From the NCBI GenBank assembly GCA_016781525.1, contig JADDQE010000039.1, forward strand, positions 1 to 33,015: DNA of 33,015 bases. The letters run 5' to 3'. The notes under the pieces were generated by a model. That model was not told where the DNA came from and did not search any database. It saw nothing but the letters and a program-made list of their open reading frames with translations. The DNA comes from a bacterium (GTDB lineage Bacteria > Chloroflexota > Chloroflexia > Chloroflexales > Kallotenuaceae). A program made the translations under genes and the position numbers. Positions within the stretch are counted from its first letter, which is position 1. Every line of letters begins with the position of its first letter. Below are positions 1 to 6,972 of the stretch, one piece after another.

Positions 1-714
1 GCCTGGCCCGCTTCCGGCCACCTGCACAATATCGACATTGTTCTCGCGTGCCAAGCGCTTGGCAACGGGCGAGGCCAGTACCGGAGCGCCGTCGGAGCGC
101 GTTGCTGGGGCTTGTGAGCTACCAGGCGTGGTTCCCGGAGTGGTCGGCGCCGGCTGGCCGGTTGCTTCCTCACGTGCCGTCTCGTCGGAGCCGTAGCCCG
201 GCTTGGCCTGCTCGGTAGCGCCACCCGACTGCGTGCCCTGCGACTGGGGCGCTCCACCACCGCTAGCACCCGCCGCGCTCTCGGTCTGCCTGGCTGCGTC
301 CGAAGCTGTCGCAACACCGACCTCGCGATCCACCGTAGCCGCACCACTAGCAACTCCACCCGGCTGCTGTGCCTGGACCGCTTGCGTGTTTTGATCAGAG
401 TTAGCACCTTGGGCACTTGGGCCGGACGCATCAGTCGCGGTCGCCGCACCACCGCCATCGCCCGCTGCGGCCCCGCCACCCTCGCCATCAAGCACGGCAA
501 TCGTGCTACCTACCGGCACGACTGAACCTTCCTCAGCGACAATTTGGGTCAGCTTGCCGCCGCTGAAGGCTTCGATCTCGATCGTTACTTTGTCGGTCTC
601 GATCTCGGCGATTGGCTCGCCCTTCCTGACATCGTCGCCGACCTGTTTGAGCCATCGGACGATGGTGCCTTCCTGCATGTCGAAGCCCATTTTGGGCATG
701 GTAATGTCGGCCAT
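1..714 (-). CDS. pdhC: Dihydrolipoamide acyltransferase (E2) of pyruvate dehydrogenase, N-terminal part; C-terminus lies outside the window
   Basis: E2 core subunit that carries the acyl group on a swinging lipoyl-lysine. The minus-strand frame is open from the ATG at 714 to base 1 (238 codons, no stop). Residues 1 to about 80 form a lipoyl domain with the lipoylation motif ETDKVTIE (Lys42). Then comes a flexible linker of about 125 residues rich in Ala, Gly, Gln, Thr and Pro. Residues about 209-238 (ASPVAKRLARENNVDI...) are the start of a peripheral-subunit-binding domain. The catalytic acetyltransferase domain must lie beyond the edge. It is the third pdh gene after E1alpha and E1beta on the same strand, so it is probably co-transcribed with them. 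The acyl specificity (pyruvate rather than branched-chain 2-oxo acids) is inferred from the E1 genes. Confidence 0.93.
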   Translation of the reverse strand, partial: MADITMPKMGFDMQEGTIVRWLKQVGDDVRKGEPIAEIETDKVTIEIEAFSGGKLTQIVAEEGSVVPVGSTIAVLDGEGGGAAAGDGGGAATATDASGPSAQGANSDQNTQAVQAQQPGGVASGAATVDREVGVATASDAARQTESAAGASGGGAPQSQGTQSGGATEQAKPGYGSDETAREEATGQPAPTTPGTTPGSSQAPATRSDGAPVLASPVAKRLARENNVDIVQVAGSGPG

Positions 715-730
715 CCTCAGCTCCTAGATC

Positions 731-780
731 AGGTATCAGGTATCAGGAATTGAAACCCGGAGGCCTGACACCTGACACCT
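731..780 (-). repeat. Heptamer-built inverted repeat between the E1beta and E2 genes
   Basis: The left arm, 731-747, is built from the 7-mer AGGTATC. The right arm, 764-780, is built from the 7-mer CCTGACA. The arms are 17 nt and pair with a 16-nt loop. The only two non-Watson-Crick positions (735/776 and 742/769) are A-C on the plus strand but become U-G wobbles in the minus-strand (operon) RNA. The hairpin is therefore fully paired in the transcript of the pdh genes. It may act in processing or partial termination; the function is not known. Confidence 0.75.
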
Positions 781-781
781 C

Positions 782-1753
782 TTAAGCGAGTACTTTCCGG
801 ATCGCTGCTTCGATACGTGCGGGCGTTACGACAACCTGGTCTTCAAGGTTCGTAGCGTACGGGAATGGAATCTCGCGAAAGCCGACGCGTTCGATCGGGG
901 CGTCGAGATAATCGAAGGCATGCTCGTACAGCCTGGCTGCGATCTCAGCCTGAACCCCGTGGGACTCCCACTCTTCGGTCACCACGACGGCTCGCCCAGT
1001 GGTGCGGAAGCTTTCAAGCGCCTTGCTCATATCCATCGGGCGGATCGTGCGCAGGTCGATAATCGCGCACTCGATACCCTCCTGCTTGGACAGCCTCTCG
1101 GCAACCTCCATGCACAAGTGGACCGGCCGCGAATAGGTCACGATCGTCAGATCCTTGCCCTCACGCGCCACCCGCGACTCGCCGATCTTGACCTCGTAGG
1201 GCTCGTCGGGTATCTCGCCTTTCACACCGTACATCAACGTGTGCTCGATAAAGATGACCGGATCGGGGTCTTCCATCGAAGCCTTGAAGAGCGCTTTCAT
1301 GTCGGCGGGGGTTGCCGGCGCGACAACCTTGAGGCCCGGCACATACGCAAACATCGGATCGAACGACTGCGAGTGCGTCGCCGAAAGGTTGCGCCAGCCA
1401 TTCGTCGTGCGTAGCACCATTGGGCAGGTGATCTGGCCGCCGAACATGTAGTGGAGCTTGGCTGCGTGGTTGATAATCTGGTCAAAGGCGAGCAGCGAGA
1501 AGTTCACCGACATGATCTCGCAAATCGGTCGCATGCCCAGCATGGCGGCGCCGATGCCGATACCGATGATACCCGCCTCGGCAATCGGCGCATCGCGAAT
1601 CTTCTCGGTGCCGTACTCCTCCAAAAACCCGGCAGTTACACCATAGGTGCTGCCGTAGTAGCCGATATCCTCACCAATGATAAAGACGCGATCATCTTTG
1701 AGCTGCTCGCGAAGCTCGGACCGGAGTGCCTCGCGGACCGTCATCACTGCCAT
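782..1753 (-). CDS. pdhB: Pyruvate dehydrogenase E1 component, beta subunit
   Basis: Beta subunit of the thiamine-diphosphate E1 heterotetramer that decarboxylates pyruvate and reductively acetylates the E2 lipoyl group. The 323 aa match the usual length of about 325. Family signatures are the N-terminal GEDIGYYGSTYGVT stretch (residues 27-40), PIAEAGIIGIGIGAAMLGMRP, the NFSLLAFDQIINHAAK helix, THSQSFDPMFAYVPGLKVV, the DPDPVIFIEH strand, and a C-terminal transketolase-type domain (VTEEWESHGVQAEIAARLYE). It lies between the E1alpha and E2 genes with spacers of 85 and 67 nt, consistent with one operon. Acetoin or branched-chain 2-oxo acid dehydrogenase is possible in principle, but the paired E1alpha looks like a pyruvate-type enzyme. 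Confidence 0.95.
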   Translation of the reverse strand: MAVMTVREALRSELREQLKDDRVFIIGEDIGYYGSTYGVTAGFLEEYGTEKIRDAPIAEAGIIGIGIGAAMLGMRPICEIMSVNFSLLAFDQIINHAAKLHYMFGGQITCPMVLRTTNGWRNLSATHSQSFDPMFAYVPGLKVVAPATPADMKALFKASMEDPDPVIFIEHTLMYGVKGEIPDEPYEVKIGESRVAREGKDLTIVTYSRPVHLCMEVAERLSKQEGIECAIIDLRTIRPMDMSKALESFRTTGRAVVVTEEWESHGVQAEIAARLYEHAFDYLDAPIERVGFREIPFPYATNLEDQVVVTPARIEAAIRKVLA

Positions 1754-1767
1754 AATTTATCCTTTGA

Positions 1768-1834
1768 GGGACTAGGGGCGAGGGGCTAGGAACCAGAAGC
1801 TCACCCGAGCCCCTAGTTCCTAGACACTAACCCC
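1768..1834 (-). repeat. Heptamer-phased imperfect inverted repeat between the E1alpha and E1beta genes
   Basis: From 1768 the plus strand reads four consecutive 7-mers close to GGGGCTA (GGGACTA, GGGGCGA, GGGGCTA, GGAACCA). From 1807 it reads four 7-mers close to the complement TAGCCCC (GAGCCCC, TAGTTCC, TAGACAC, TAACCCC). The best-paired core is CTAGGAAC (1786-1793) with GTTCCTAG (1816-1823). The 7-nt phasing is the same design as in the next spacer of this operon, with a different sequence. Confidence 0.65.
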
Positions 1835-1838
1835 GTAG

Positions 1839-2894
1839 CTAAAACTTCGGCTCAATTGGATTGGCGTACACGCCTTCGGTCAGCCATTTCTCGTCGGCGG
1901 GCGGGCTTTGATCGGCAAAGTCAACCGACCCCTGTGCCTCGACCTCCGCCTGCTGCTCAATCTGCACCGCCTGCTCTTCGGTCATAACACCGTCGTCGAT
2001 CAGCCGTTTGCGGAAAACCTGGTTTGGATCCCGCGTGCGATATTGCTCGACCTCTTCCCTGGTGCGGTATTTCTGTGTGTCCTGGGCCGAGTGACCACGG
2101 AAACGATAGGTCACCGCTTCGAGCAGCACTGGTCCTTGGCCGCTGCGCGCGTACTCTACGGCACGCAGCGTTGCCTCGTAGGTCGCGATCGGGTCGTTCC
2201 CGTCGACGCGCTCGGAGCGCATGTCAAAGGCGCACGCCTTACGGTAAATCTCTTGCACCGAGGTATGCACGGCGATCGGCGTGCCCATCGCAAAAAGGTT
2301 GTTTTCGCAGACAAAAATGACTGGCAGCTTGCCAAGCTGCGAAAAGTTCATCGCCTCATAGAACTCGCCACCGTTGGTCGAGCCGTCGCCAAAAAAGACC
2401 ATCACCACTTCCGGACGCTTCTGGAGCTTCAGGGCCGTGCCGATACCGCAGGCCATCAGCAGGTGACTACCAATAATTGCGTAGCCGCCCCAGAAGTTCT
2501 TGCTCACATCCACCAGGTGCATCGACCCGCCGAGGCCAGCCGCTGAGCCCGTCGCCTTGCCAAAGAGCTCAGCCATGAGCGCATTGGTGTCCAAGCCGCG
2601 CGCGATAGCGTGACCATGGTCACGATAGTGGGTAATGATGTGATCCTCGGGCTTCAGCGCGCCGATCGTCCCTACTGCGACTGCCTCCTGACCAACATAC
2701 AAGTGCAGAAAGCCGCCGATCTTGGCGCGCGTGTACATCTCCTGGCACTTTTCCTCAAAAATACGGATAAGCACCATCTGCCGATACATTTCGATCAACT
2801 GCTCGTTGCTGAGCCCAGCGTAGCGTTCAGTCGTGTCAGGCGTACTTGCCATCGCCTTGTCCTTTGTCTGATGTTTTTTCCGCTTCGTTGCCAT
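1839..2894 (-). CDS. pdhA: Pyruvate dehydrogenase E1 component, alpha subunit
   Basis: Alpha subunit of E1, which binds thiamine diphosphate. With the ATG at 2894 it is 351 aa. Motifs are YVGQEAVAVG (66-75), HYRDHGHAIARG (89-100), GLGGSMHL (120-127), the ThDP motif starting FFGDGSTNGG (GDG at 169-171) and ending ENN (197-199), and YRFRGHSAQD, the phosphorylation-loop region of the family. The frame continues upstream to 2930. Another ATG at 2852 (MASTPD...) is preceded by AAGGA at good spacing, so the first 14 residues (Lys-rich) are uncertain. It is followed by the E1beta and E2 genes. A methyltransferase gene lies 42 nt upstream on the same strand and may belong to the transcript. Confidence 0.95.
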   Translation of the reverse strand: MATKRKKHQTKDKAMASTPDTTERYAGLSNEQLIEMYRQMVLIRIFEEKCQEMYTRAKIGGFLHLYVGQEAVAVGTIGALKPEDHIITHYRDHGHAIARGLDTNALMAELFGKATGSAAGLGGSMHLVDVSKNFWGGYAIIGSHLLMACGIGTALKLQKRPEVVMVFFGDGSTNGGEFYEAMNFSQLGKLPVIFVCENNLFAMGTPIAVHTSVQEIYRKACAFDMRSERVDGNDPIATYEATLRAVEYARSGQGPVLLEAVTYRFRGHSAQDTQKYRTREEVEQYRTRDPNQVFRKRLIDDGVMTEEQAVQIEQQAEVEAQGSVDFADQSPPADEKWLTEGVYANPIEPKF

Positions 2895-2936
2895 ATGTAC
2901 CCCAAGGCTTGAAGATGCGGGCTGCTGCATCGCGGA

Positions 2937-3677
2937 CTAGCCACGTCTCTTTCGCATCCGCCCGCTATCGTCCGTCGGCCTTGTCAGCTCAATTTCAAGA
3001 CGGAAGCCGAGTGCTCGACGGACCTTGGCAGGCAATGCCGCCTGCTTTACGAGCGCTCGAACTTCCACCGGTGTATATGCGCGTAGCACAGACAGCGGGC
3101 CATCGTGACGCGACAGCGGGGAGACCGGCCCATACGCTAGCAGCCGCGCGCCCCAGTAAGCCAGATAGCTACGCCGCAGATCATTCACAATCACGCCAAT
3201 CCGCGCGACCCGTGCCAGCTCACGCAAGAGCTGCGGGGCTGTGTGCGCGTCAAAGTGGTGCAGCGCCTGCGTACATGTCACGATATCGACGCTGCGATCT
3301 GCAAAGGGCATCGCCAAAGCATCGTGCCGCAGCAACTGGATCGACTGTCCACACAGCTCCTGCTGTGCAACTGCAAGCACGTCACGGCTCACATCGCTCG
3401 CCAACAGCGCGAGAACACGGTCCTGCCGCAAACTCCACCGCCGCAAGCTAAGCACCAGATCGCACCCGCCCGCCGCAACATCCAGAACCGTGGCGCTCTG
3501 CTCCGGAGGCCAATCCTCCAACCAATTGGCGACCCGTCGTACAACCGCGCGATTTGCACCAAGCCAACGGTTCGCGCGGGCCATATCGTGCAGGTTGGCG
3601 CGCAGCAGCTCATGGTCCGTAATCTTGCCGTCCACCAGCTCAGCAGTCGTCACTTGTGCTGGAGCGAGCCTGAACAT
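2937..3677 (-). CDS. Class I SAM-dependent methyltransferase
   Basis: 246 aa with a Rossmann-type methyltransferase core. Motif I is VLDVAAGGCDLVLSL (residues about 64-78). An acidic strand end LLASDVSRDVL follows, then HDALAMPFADRSVDIVTCTQALHHF (motifs II/III). The C-terminal segment NDLRRSYLAYWGARLL resembles methyltransferases often found beside polyketide or quinone biosynthesis genes. That likeness is by eye only, and the substrate cannot be told from the sequence. It ends 42 nt before the E1alpha start on the same strand and may be the first gene of that transcript, though a functional link to pyruvate dehydrogenase is not obvious. Confidence 0.8.
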   Translation of the reverse strand: MFRLAPAQVTTAELVDGKITDHELLRANLHDMARANRWLGANRAVVRRVANWLEDWPPEQSATVLDVAAGGCDLVLSLRRWSLRQDRVLALLASDVSRDVLAVAQQELCGQSIQLLRHDALAMPFADRSVDIVTCTQALHHFDAHTAPQLLRELARVARIGVIVNDLRRSYLAYWGARLLAYGPVSPLSRHDGPLSVLRAYTPVEVRALVKQAALPAKVRRALGFRLEIELTRPTDDSGRMRKRRG

Positions 3678-3780
3678 CGTGCTTTACGCTTCTCCGCATT
3701 CCAGCCACTCATTATGGATCAAAACAACGGAACGCGCCAGCACACCCCCTGGGATGGATGACGACCTCGAGCAGTCGGAC

Positions 3781-4005
3781 CTACCTGCTCGCATCCGGCA
3801 CATCTTCGCGGCTCGTGGCCTCAGCCGCCAGCGGACTCAACCGTACTTGCAGCCAAGCGTAAACAATTGCGACGGCAAGCAGCATTCCCAGAGGCAGCCG
3901 CACTTCGGTGAGGGTGATGGCAAAGCCCGAGGATGACGCAAACGACGCGCTGAGCAGAAGCACCGTAAGCACGATGATTTGGGCTAGCTGGGACCGCCAG
4001 ATCAT
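3781..4005 (-). CDS. Small two-span membrane protein, unknown function
   Basis: 74 aa with two hydrophobic segments, residues about 8-25 (AQIIVLTVLLLSASFASS) and 35-55 (RLPLGMLLAVAIVYAWLQVRL), and a charged C-terminal tail (EATSREDVPDASR). A good ribosome binding site (AAGGAG) lies 8 nt before the ATG, which supports real translation. It is divergent from the phosphoribosyltransferase gene at 4104. I do not recognise a family. The arrangement suggests both termini on the same side of the membrane. Confidence 0.65.
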   Translation of the reverse strand: MIWRSQLAQIIVLTVLLLSASFASSSGFAITLTEVRLPLGMLLAVAIVYAWLQVRLSPLAAEATSREDVPDASR

Positions 4006-4063
4006 CTTCTATTCTCCTTATGATTGGGTCACCCCCAACACCCCCTCCTGGTAGCAAGAGCTG

Positions 4064-4072
4064 TGCTAGAAT
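4064..4072 (+). promoter_or_regulatory. Possible extended -10 promoter of the phosphoribosyltransferase gene
   Basis: TGCTAGAAT reads as TGN followed by TAGAAT (5 of 6 to TATAAT). It lies about 32 nt before the ATG at 4104. No good -35 box is visible 16-18 nt upstream, which fits an extended -10 promoter. Confidence 0.35.
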
Positions 4073-4103
4073 GTCTACACGAACCTGTTTAAGGTGGGAG
4101 AGC

Positions 4104-4577
4104 ATGGCGATCGAAAAACAGCACCTCTCTTGGCAGCAGATTGAAGCGATGGTCACGCAGCTGGCCCAGCCGCTCAGTGGGCGCTCCTTCGATGCTTTGC
4201 TCGCGGTAACTCGCGGAGGGCTCGTCCCGGCGGGCCTGATCGCCTACCATCTGGGCATCCGAAACATTCTGGTAGCGGCCGTTCAGTTCTACACGGGCGT
4301 TGGACGTCGTGCCGACGAGCCGACCTTTTTGCAGTTTCCGGCCGATCCTTTCTTGGCCGGAAAGTCGGTGCTCATCGTCGACGACATTTGGGACAGCGGC
4401 AAGACGATCACTGCGGTCAAGGGCCGGGTGCAGGCGGCGCGAGGCACGCCGATCACGGCCGTACTCCACTACAAGCCAACCGCGTCGCTCTTCACGGAGA
4501 CACCCGATCATTATGTTGAGGCGACCGACGCTTGGATTGTGTATCCATGGGAGCCGGCTAGCGAGAGCGAGGAATAG
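4104..4577 (+). CDS. Purine-type phosphoribosyltransferase (Gpt/Hpt-like)
   Basis: 157 aa, the size of small xanthine/hypoxanthine-guanine phosphoribosyltransferases, which salvage a purine base with PRPP. The PRPP-binding motif is VLIVDDIWDSGKT (residues 89-101). The N-terminal strand and turn LLAVTRGGLVPAG (32-44) is the usual PRPP-loop region. The ATG at 4104 is chosen because GGTGGGAG lies just upstream; the frame is open further 5' but that part is low-complexity and lacks a ribosome binding site. It stands alone between small genes. Xanthine versus hypoxanthine/guanine specificity cannot be decided by eye. Related enzymes also act on other nitrogen heterocycles. Confidence 0.85.
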   Translation: MAIEKQHLSWQQIEAMVTQLAQPLSGRSFDALLAVTRGGLVPAGLIAYHLGIRNILVAAVQFYTGVGRRADEPTFLQFPADPFLAGKSVLIVDDIWDSGKTITAVKGRVQAARGTPITAVLHYKPTASLFTETPDHYVEATDAWIVYPWEPASESEE

Positions 4578-4703
4578 ATTGCACCGCGGATACCACGTCG
4601 GTGTGCCCGAGCTGGCGGGGGCGCAGCTACCATGCGTGGTGGAGCCTGGGATCATCCGACTGTGCCACTCACTCCCGGAACAGCGGCGACGGGCTGCAGT
4701 AGC

Positions 4704-4967
4704 TTAGAGGTCTGATAGTGCTGCCAGGACCTCCGCCTCCACGTCGTCAGCCAGCAGCTTGCAGCCTGCCCCGAAATCCGACTGGACCGTTAGCGCGCGT
4801 CTCAAACGCGCCATGTGCTCCTCGGCGACATCCGCCTCGATGCCTAGCGCTTGCGCAAGTCCGAGCGACGACTCCCCTTCGATGGCGCGGTGTAGCGCGT
4901 CTACCTCGGCGCCGTGACGCTTGGCCACTTGGCCGAGCGCCTCACGCAGCACAGGATTCAGCTGCAT
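4704..4967 (-). CDS. Small conserved-looking hypothetical protein
   Basis: 87 aa, soluble, mostly helix-forming and acidic, for example EALGQVAKRHGAEVDALHRA and EADVAEEHMARLRRAL. A strong ribosome binding site (GGTGAGGAGG) precedes the ATG at 4967, which is the main support for a real gene. I recognise no family. It is tail-to-tail with the phosphoribosyltransferase gene and divergent from miaA. Confidence 0.6.
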   Translation of the reverse strand: MQLNPVLREALGQVAKRHGAEVDALHRAIEGESSLGLAQALGIEADVAEEHMARLRRALTVQSDFGAGCKLLADDVEAEVLAALSDL

Positions 4968-5030
4968 TAGCCCTCCTCACCTAAGCGTCAGCCCTAAGCC
5001 GGCCCCATTCAAACTGCCGCGCTTGCCGGA

Positions 5031-5060
5031 TTGCAGCGCAGGTTCTAGGGCTTCTATAAT
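5031..5060 (+). promoter_or_regulatory. miaA promoter, leaderless arrangement
   Basis: -35 TTGCAG (5031-5036), an 18-nt spacer and a perfect -10 TATAAT (5055-5060). The start codon ATG at 5067 begins seven positions after the -10, where transcription should start. No ribosome binding site can fit, so the mRNA is predicted to be leaderless. Confidence 0.65.
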
Positions 5061-5066
5061 GCCATC

Positions 5067-6002
5067 ATGAACCAGACCACCCTACCTCCACTCGTCACAA
5101 TCGTCGGGCCAACGGCGGTTGGTAAGACCGTGCTTTCGATCGAGCTCGCCAAACTCGTCGGCGGTGAAATTGTCAACGCCGATTCACGCCAAATTTATCG
5201 CTGGATGGATATTGGTACGGCCAAGCCAACCCCACAAGAGCAGCGCGCTGTTCCCCACCATCTGATCGATATTGTCGACCCCGATGCACCGTTCTCGCTA
5301 GCCGTCTACGCCGAGCTAGCCAGCAGCGCGATACGCGAGACAACCGCACATGGACAAGTGCCGCTGCTGGTGGGTGGAACTGGCCAGTATGTCGCAGCAG
5401 TTGTGGAGGGCTGGACCATACCGCGCGTGGCACCATCGGCTGAAATACGCGCGCGGCTGGAGGCTGAGGCTGCCGCGATCGGGATCGTCTCTTTGTACGC
5501 GCGCCTGCGCGAGCTCGACCCAATAGCCGCGGCGAAGATTGAGCCTAACAACACTCGCCGCATCATTCGGGCGCTTGAGGTCTACGAAGTCACGGGTCAG
5601 CCAATCTCGGCGCTACAGACCAAGCAGCCACCGCCGTACCAGGTCGCGACGCTCTGGCTGACCTCGGATCGCTCTACGCTGTATAAAAGGATCGACGAAC
5701 GCGTGGATACAATGTTGGAGGCAGGGCTATTAGATGAGGTCCGCACGCTCCTCGAGCGGGGCTATGGCTGGCACCTCCCAGCGATGTCTAGCCTCGGCTA
5801 CAAGGAGTTCCGGCCATACTTCGAAGGCAGCGCGACGCTCGCCAGCTGTGTCGAGCGCCTCAAATTCAACACGCACGCATTTGTTCGCAAGCAGGACATG
5901 TGGTTCCGACGCTTGCCGAACACGGTTCAACTACCGGTCAACACGCCTGGACTGCTCGAGCGAGCCCTCACGGCTATGGGCACGCAGCGCCGAGTGGATT
6001 AG
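5067..6002 (+). CDS. miaA: tRNA dimethylallyltransferase
   Basis: Transfers the dimethylallyl group from DMAPP to N6 of A37 in tRNAs that read codons beginning with U. 311 aa, the normal length. Motifs are the P-loop GPTAVGKT (residues 14-21), DSRQIYRWMDIGTAKPT (39-55), VPHHLIDIVDP, the GGTGQY variant of the usual GGTGLY, NNTRRIIRALEVYEVTG, and the C-terminal QDMWFRRLPN. The ATG at 5067 sits directly behind a perfect -10 box, so the message is probably leaderless. It is a single gene, not beside mutL or hfq as in enterobacteria; mutL lies 8.5 kb away. Confidence 0.97.
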   Translation: MNQTTLPPLVTIVGPTAVGKTVLSIELAKLVGGEIVNADSRQIYRWMDIGTAKPTPQEQRAVPHHLIDIVDPDAPFSLAVYAELASSAIRETTAHGQVPLLVGGTGQYVAAVVEGWTIPRVAPSAEIRARLEAEAAAIGIVSLYARLRELDPIAAAKIEPNNTRRIIRALEVYEVTGQPISALQTKQPPPYQVATLWLTSDRSTLYKRIDERVDTMLEAGLLDEVRTLLERGYGWHLPAMSSLGYKEFRPYFEGSATLASCVERLKFNTHAFVRKQDMWFRRLPNTVQLPVNTPGLLERALTAMGTQRRVD

Positions 6003-6039
6003 CCGGCTTCCCCACGGGGCGGTCCTTCGCGCCCTGAGC

Positions 6040-6843
6040 TTATGACGCGGTGCTCCCACGGCCGAGGCGCTCAAGTGCCTGATACTCAGCCACGATCATC
6101 CGCAGAAAAGTCTCAGCCTCAGTCTGGTCGCGGATCTGGATTGGGTATCCGAGCCGCTGCTGCAGGCCATCGACAAGCTGTCGGGCCAGGCGCTGCCGCA
6201 CCTCAAAGGTGAGACTGTTGCTGCGGCGCAGGTATTCGTGCACGACGTCGTAGTCTTCGTGCTTGAGCACATGCAGGTTGGGGATTGTGATGCTCCTGGC
6301 TGCTGGCACGACTGGTGTCTGGGTTGTGATTGGAGCCGAGAGGCTTTCAAGCGTCGCCGCCTGACGCTCGCGCACGGCGATGCAGCCCGCCGCAATGTCT
6401 CCTAAGCGACGCGAACGCTTGTCGATGAACATGACCATCACGCCTAAGCCGTACAGGACCGGCAGAAAATCCGCGAGGCGGATAATGTTTCGCACAGAGC
6501 TCCCAACAAAACCAATCGGCCGTCCACCAACCCGGACCATGCGCAGACCGATCAGCCGCTTCCCAGGCGTCTGTCCATTCCAGAGCGTTTCGAAGAAAAT
6601 ATGATACGCGCACAGCGAGAGATACAGGCCCAGCCCAAACAGGCCAATGATCAACCCTTCATCCAAGCCCAGATCCAGGCCGCTCGCCGCCAGCGACAGG
6701 CCCACGCAGGAGAGCGAAAGGACGATCGCAATGATGATGTGGTCGATCAGGGCAGCCAGAAAGCGCGACCCAATGCCGGCAACGTCATAGGCGACGTCGA
6801 CATGCTCGGGCGTCTCAACTGTATATAAACGTTCCTCAAGCAT
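6040..6843 (-). CDS. RDD-family membrane protein
   Basis: 267 aa from the ATG at 6843, which is preceded by AGAGG. The RDD domain has the family order. AGIGSRFLAALIDHIIIAIVLSL carries the Arg and Asp that name the family in the first membrane span. Two more spans follow (LIIGLFGLGLYLSLCAYHIFFE and IRLADFLPVLYGLGVMVMFID), with WNGQTPGKRLIGLRMVRVGG between them and RSRRLGDIAAG after the last span. A soluble C-terminal extension of about 110 residues is helical (VVHEYLRRSNSLTFEVRQRL). It is divergent from a SpoIIM-family gene, a pairing often seen in clusters with MoxR ATPase and DUF58 genes, which are absent here. The function is unproven; transport or envelope roles are proposed for the family. 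Confidence 0.88.
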   Translation of the reverse strand: MLEERLYTVETPEHVDVAYDVAGIGSRFLAALIDHIIIAIVLSLSCVGLSLAASGLDLGLDEGLIIGLFGLGLYLSLCAYHIFFETLWNGQTPGKRLIGLRMVRVGGRPIGFVGSSVRNIIRLADFLPVLYGLGVMVMFIDKRSRRLGDIAAGCIAVRERQAATLESLSAPITTQTPVVPAARSITIPNLHVLKHEDYDVVHEYLRRSNSLTFEVRQRLARQLVDGLQQRLGYPIQIRDQTEAETFLRMIVAEYQALERLGRGSTAS

Positions 6844-6905
6844 AGCCTCTTGACCTTTGTAGCAGGCACTGCACCTGCAGGACACGACGCGTGCCAATCG
6901 TACCA

Positions 6906-6934
6906 TTGTCGAAGGTTCTCGGCTACGGTATTCT
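6906..6934 (+). promoter_or_regulatory. Possible promoter of the SpoIIM-family gene
   Basis: TTGTCG (6906-6911), a 17-nt spacer and TATTCT (6929-6934), about 39 nt before the ATG at 6973. Both boxes match consensus at 4 of 6 positions. Confidence 0.35.
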
Positions 6935-6972
6935 AGTCCTGCAACCTGGCCAACATCGAACGAGGAACGTGC

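Noticed and set aside
731-780. CRISPR-like repeat array
   Set aside because: The repeats are 7-mers without spacers of regular length, and no cas genes are present.
3241-3936. Long plus-strand open frames opposite the methyltransferase
   Set aside because: They mirror the codon pattern of the minus-strand methyltransferase and end in sequence that belongs to the small membrane protein gene.
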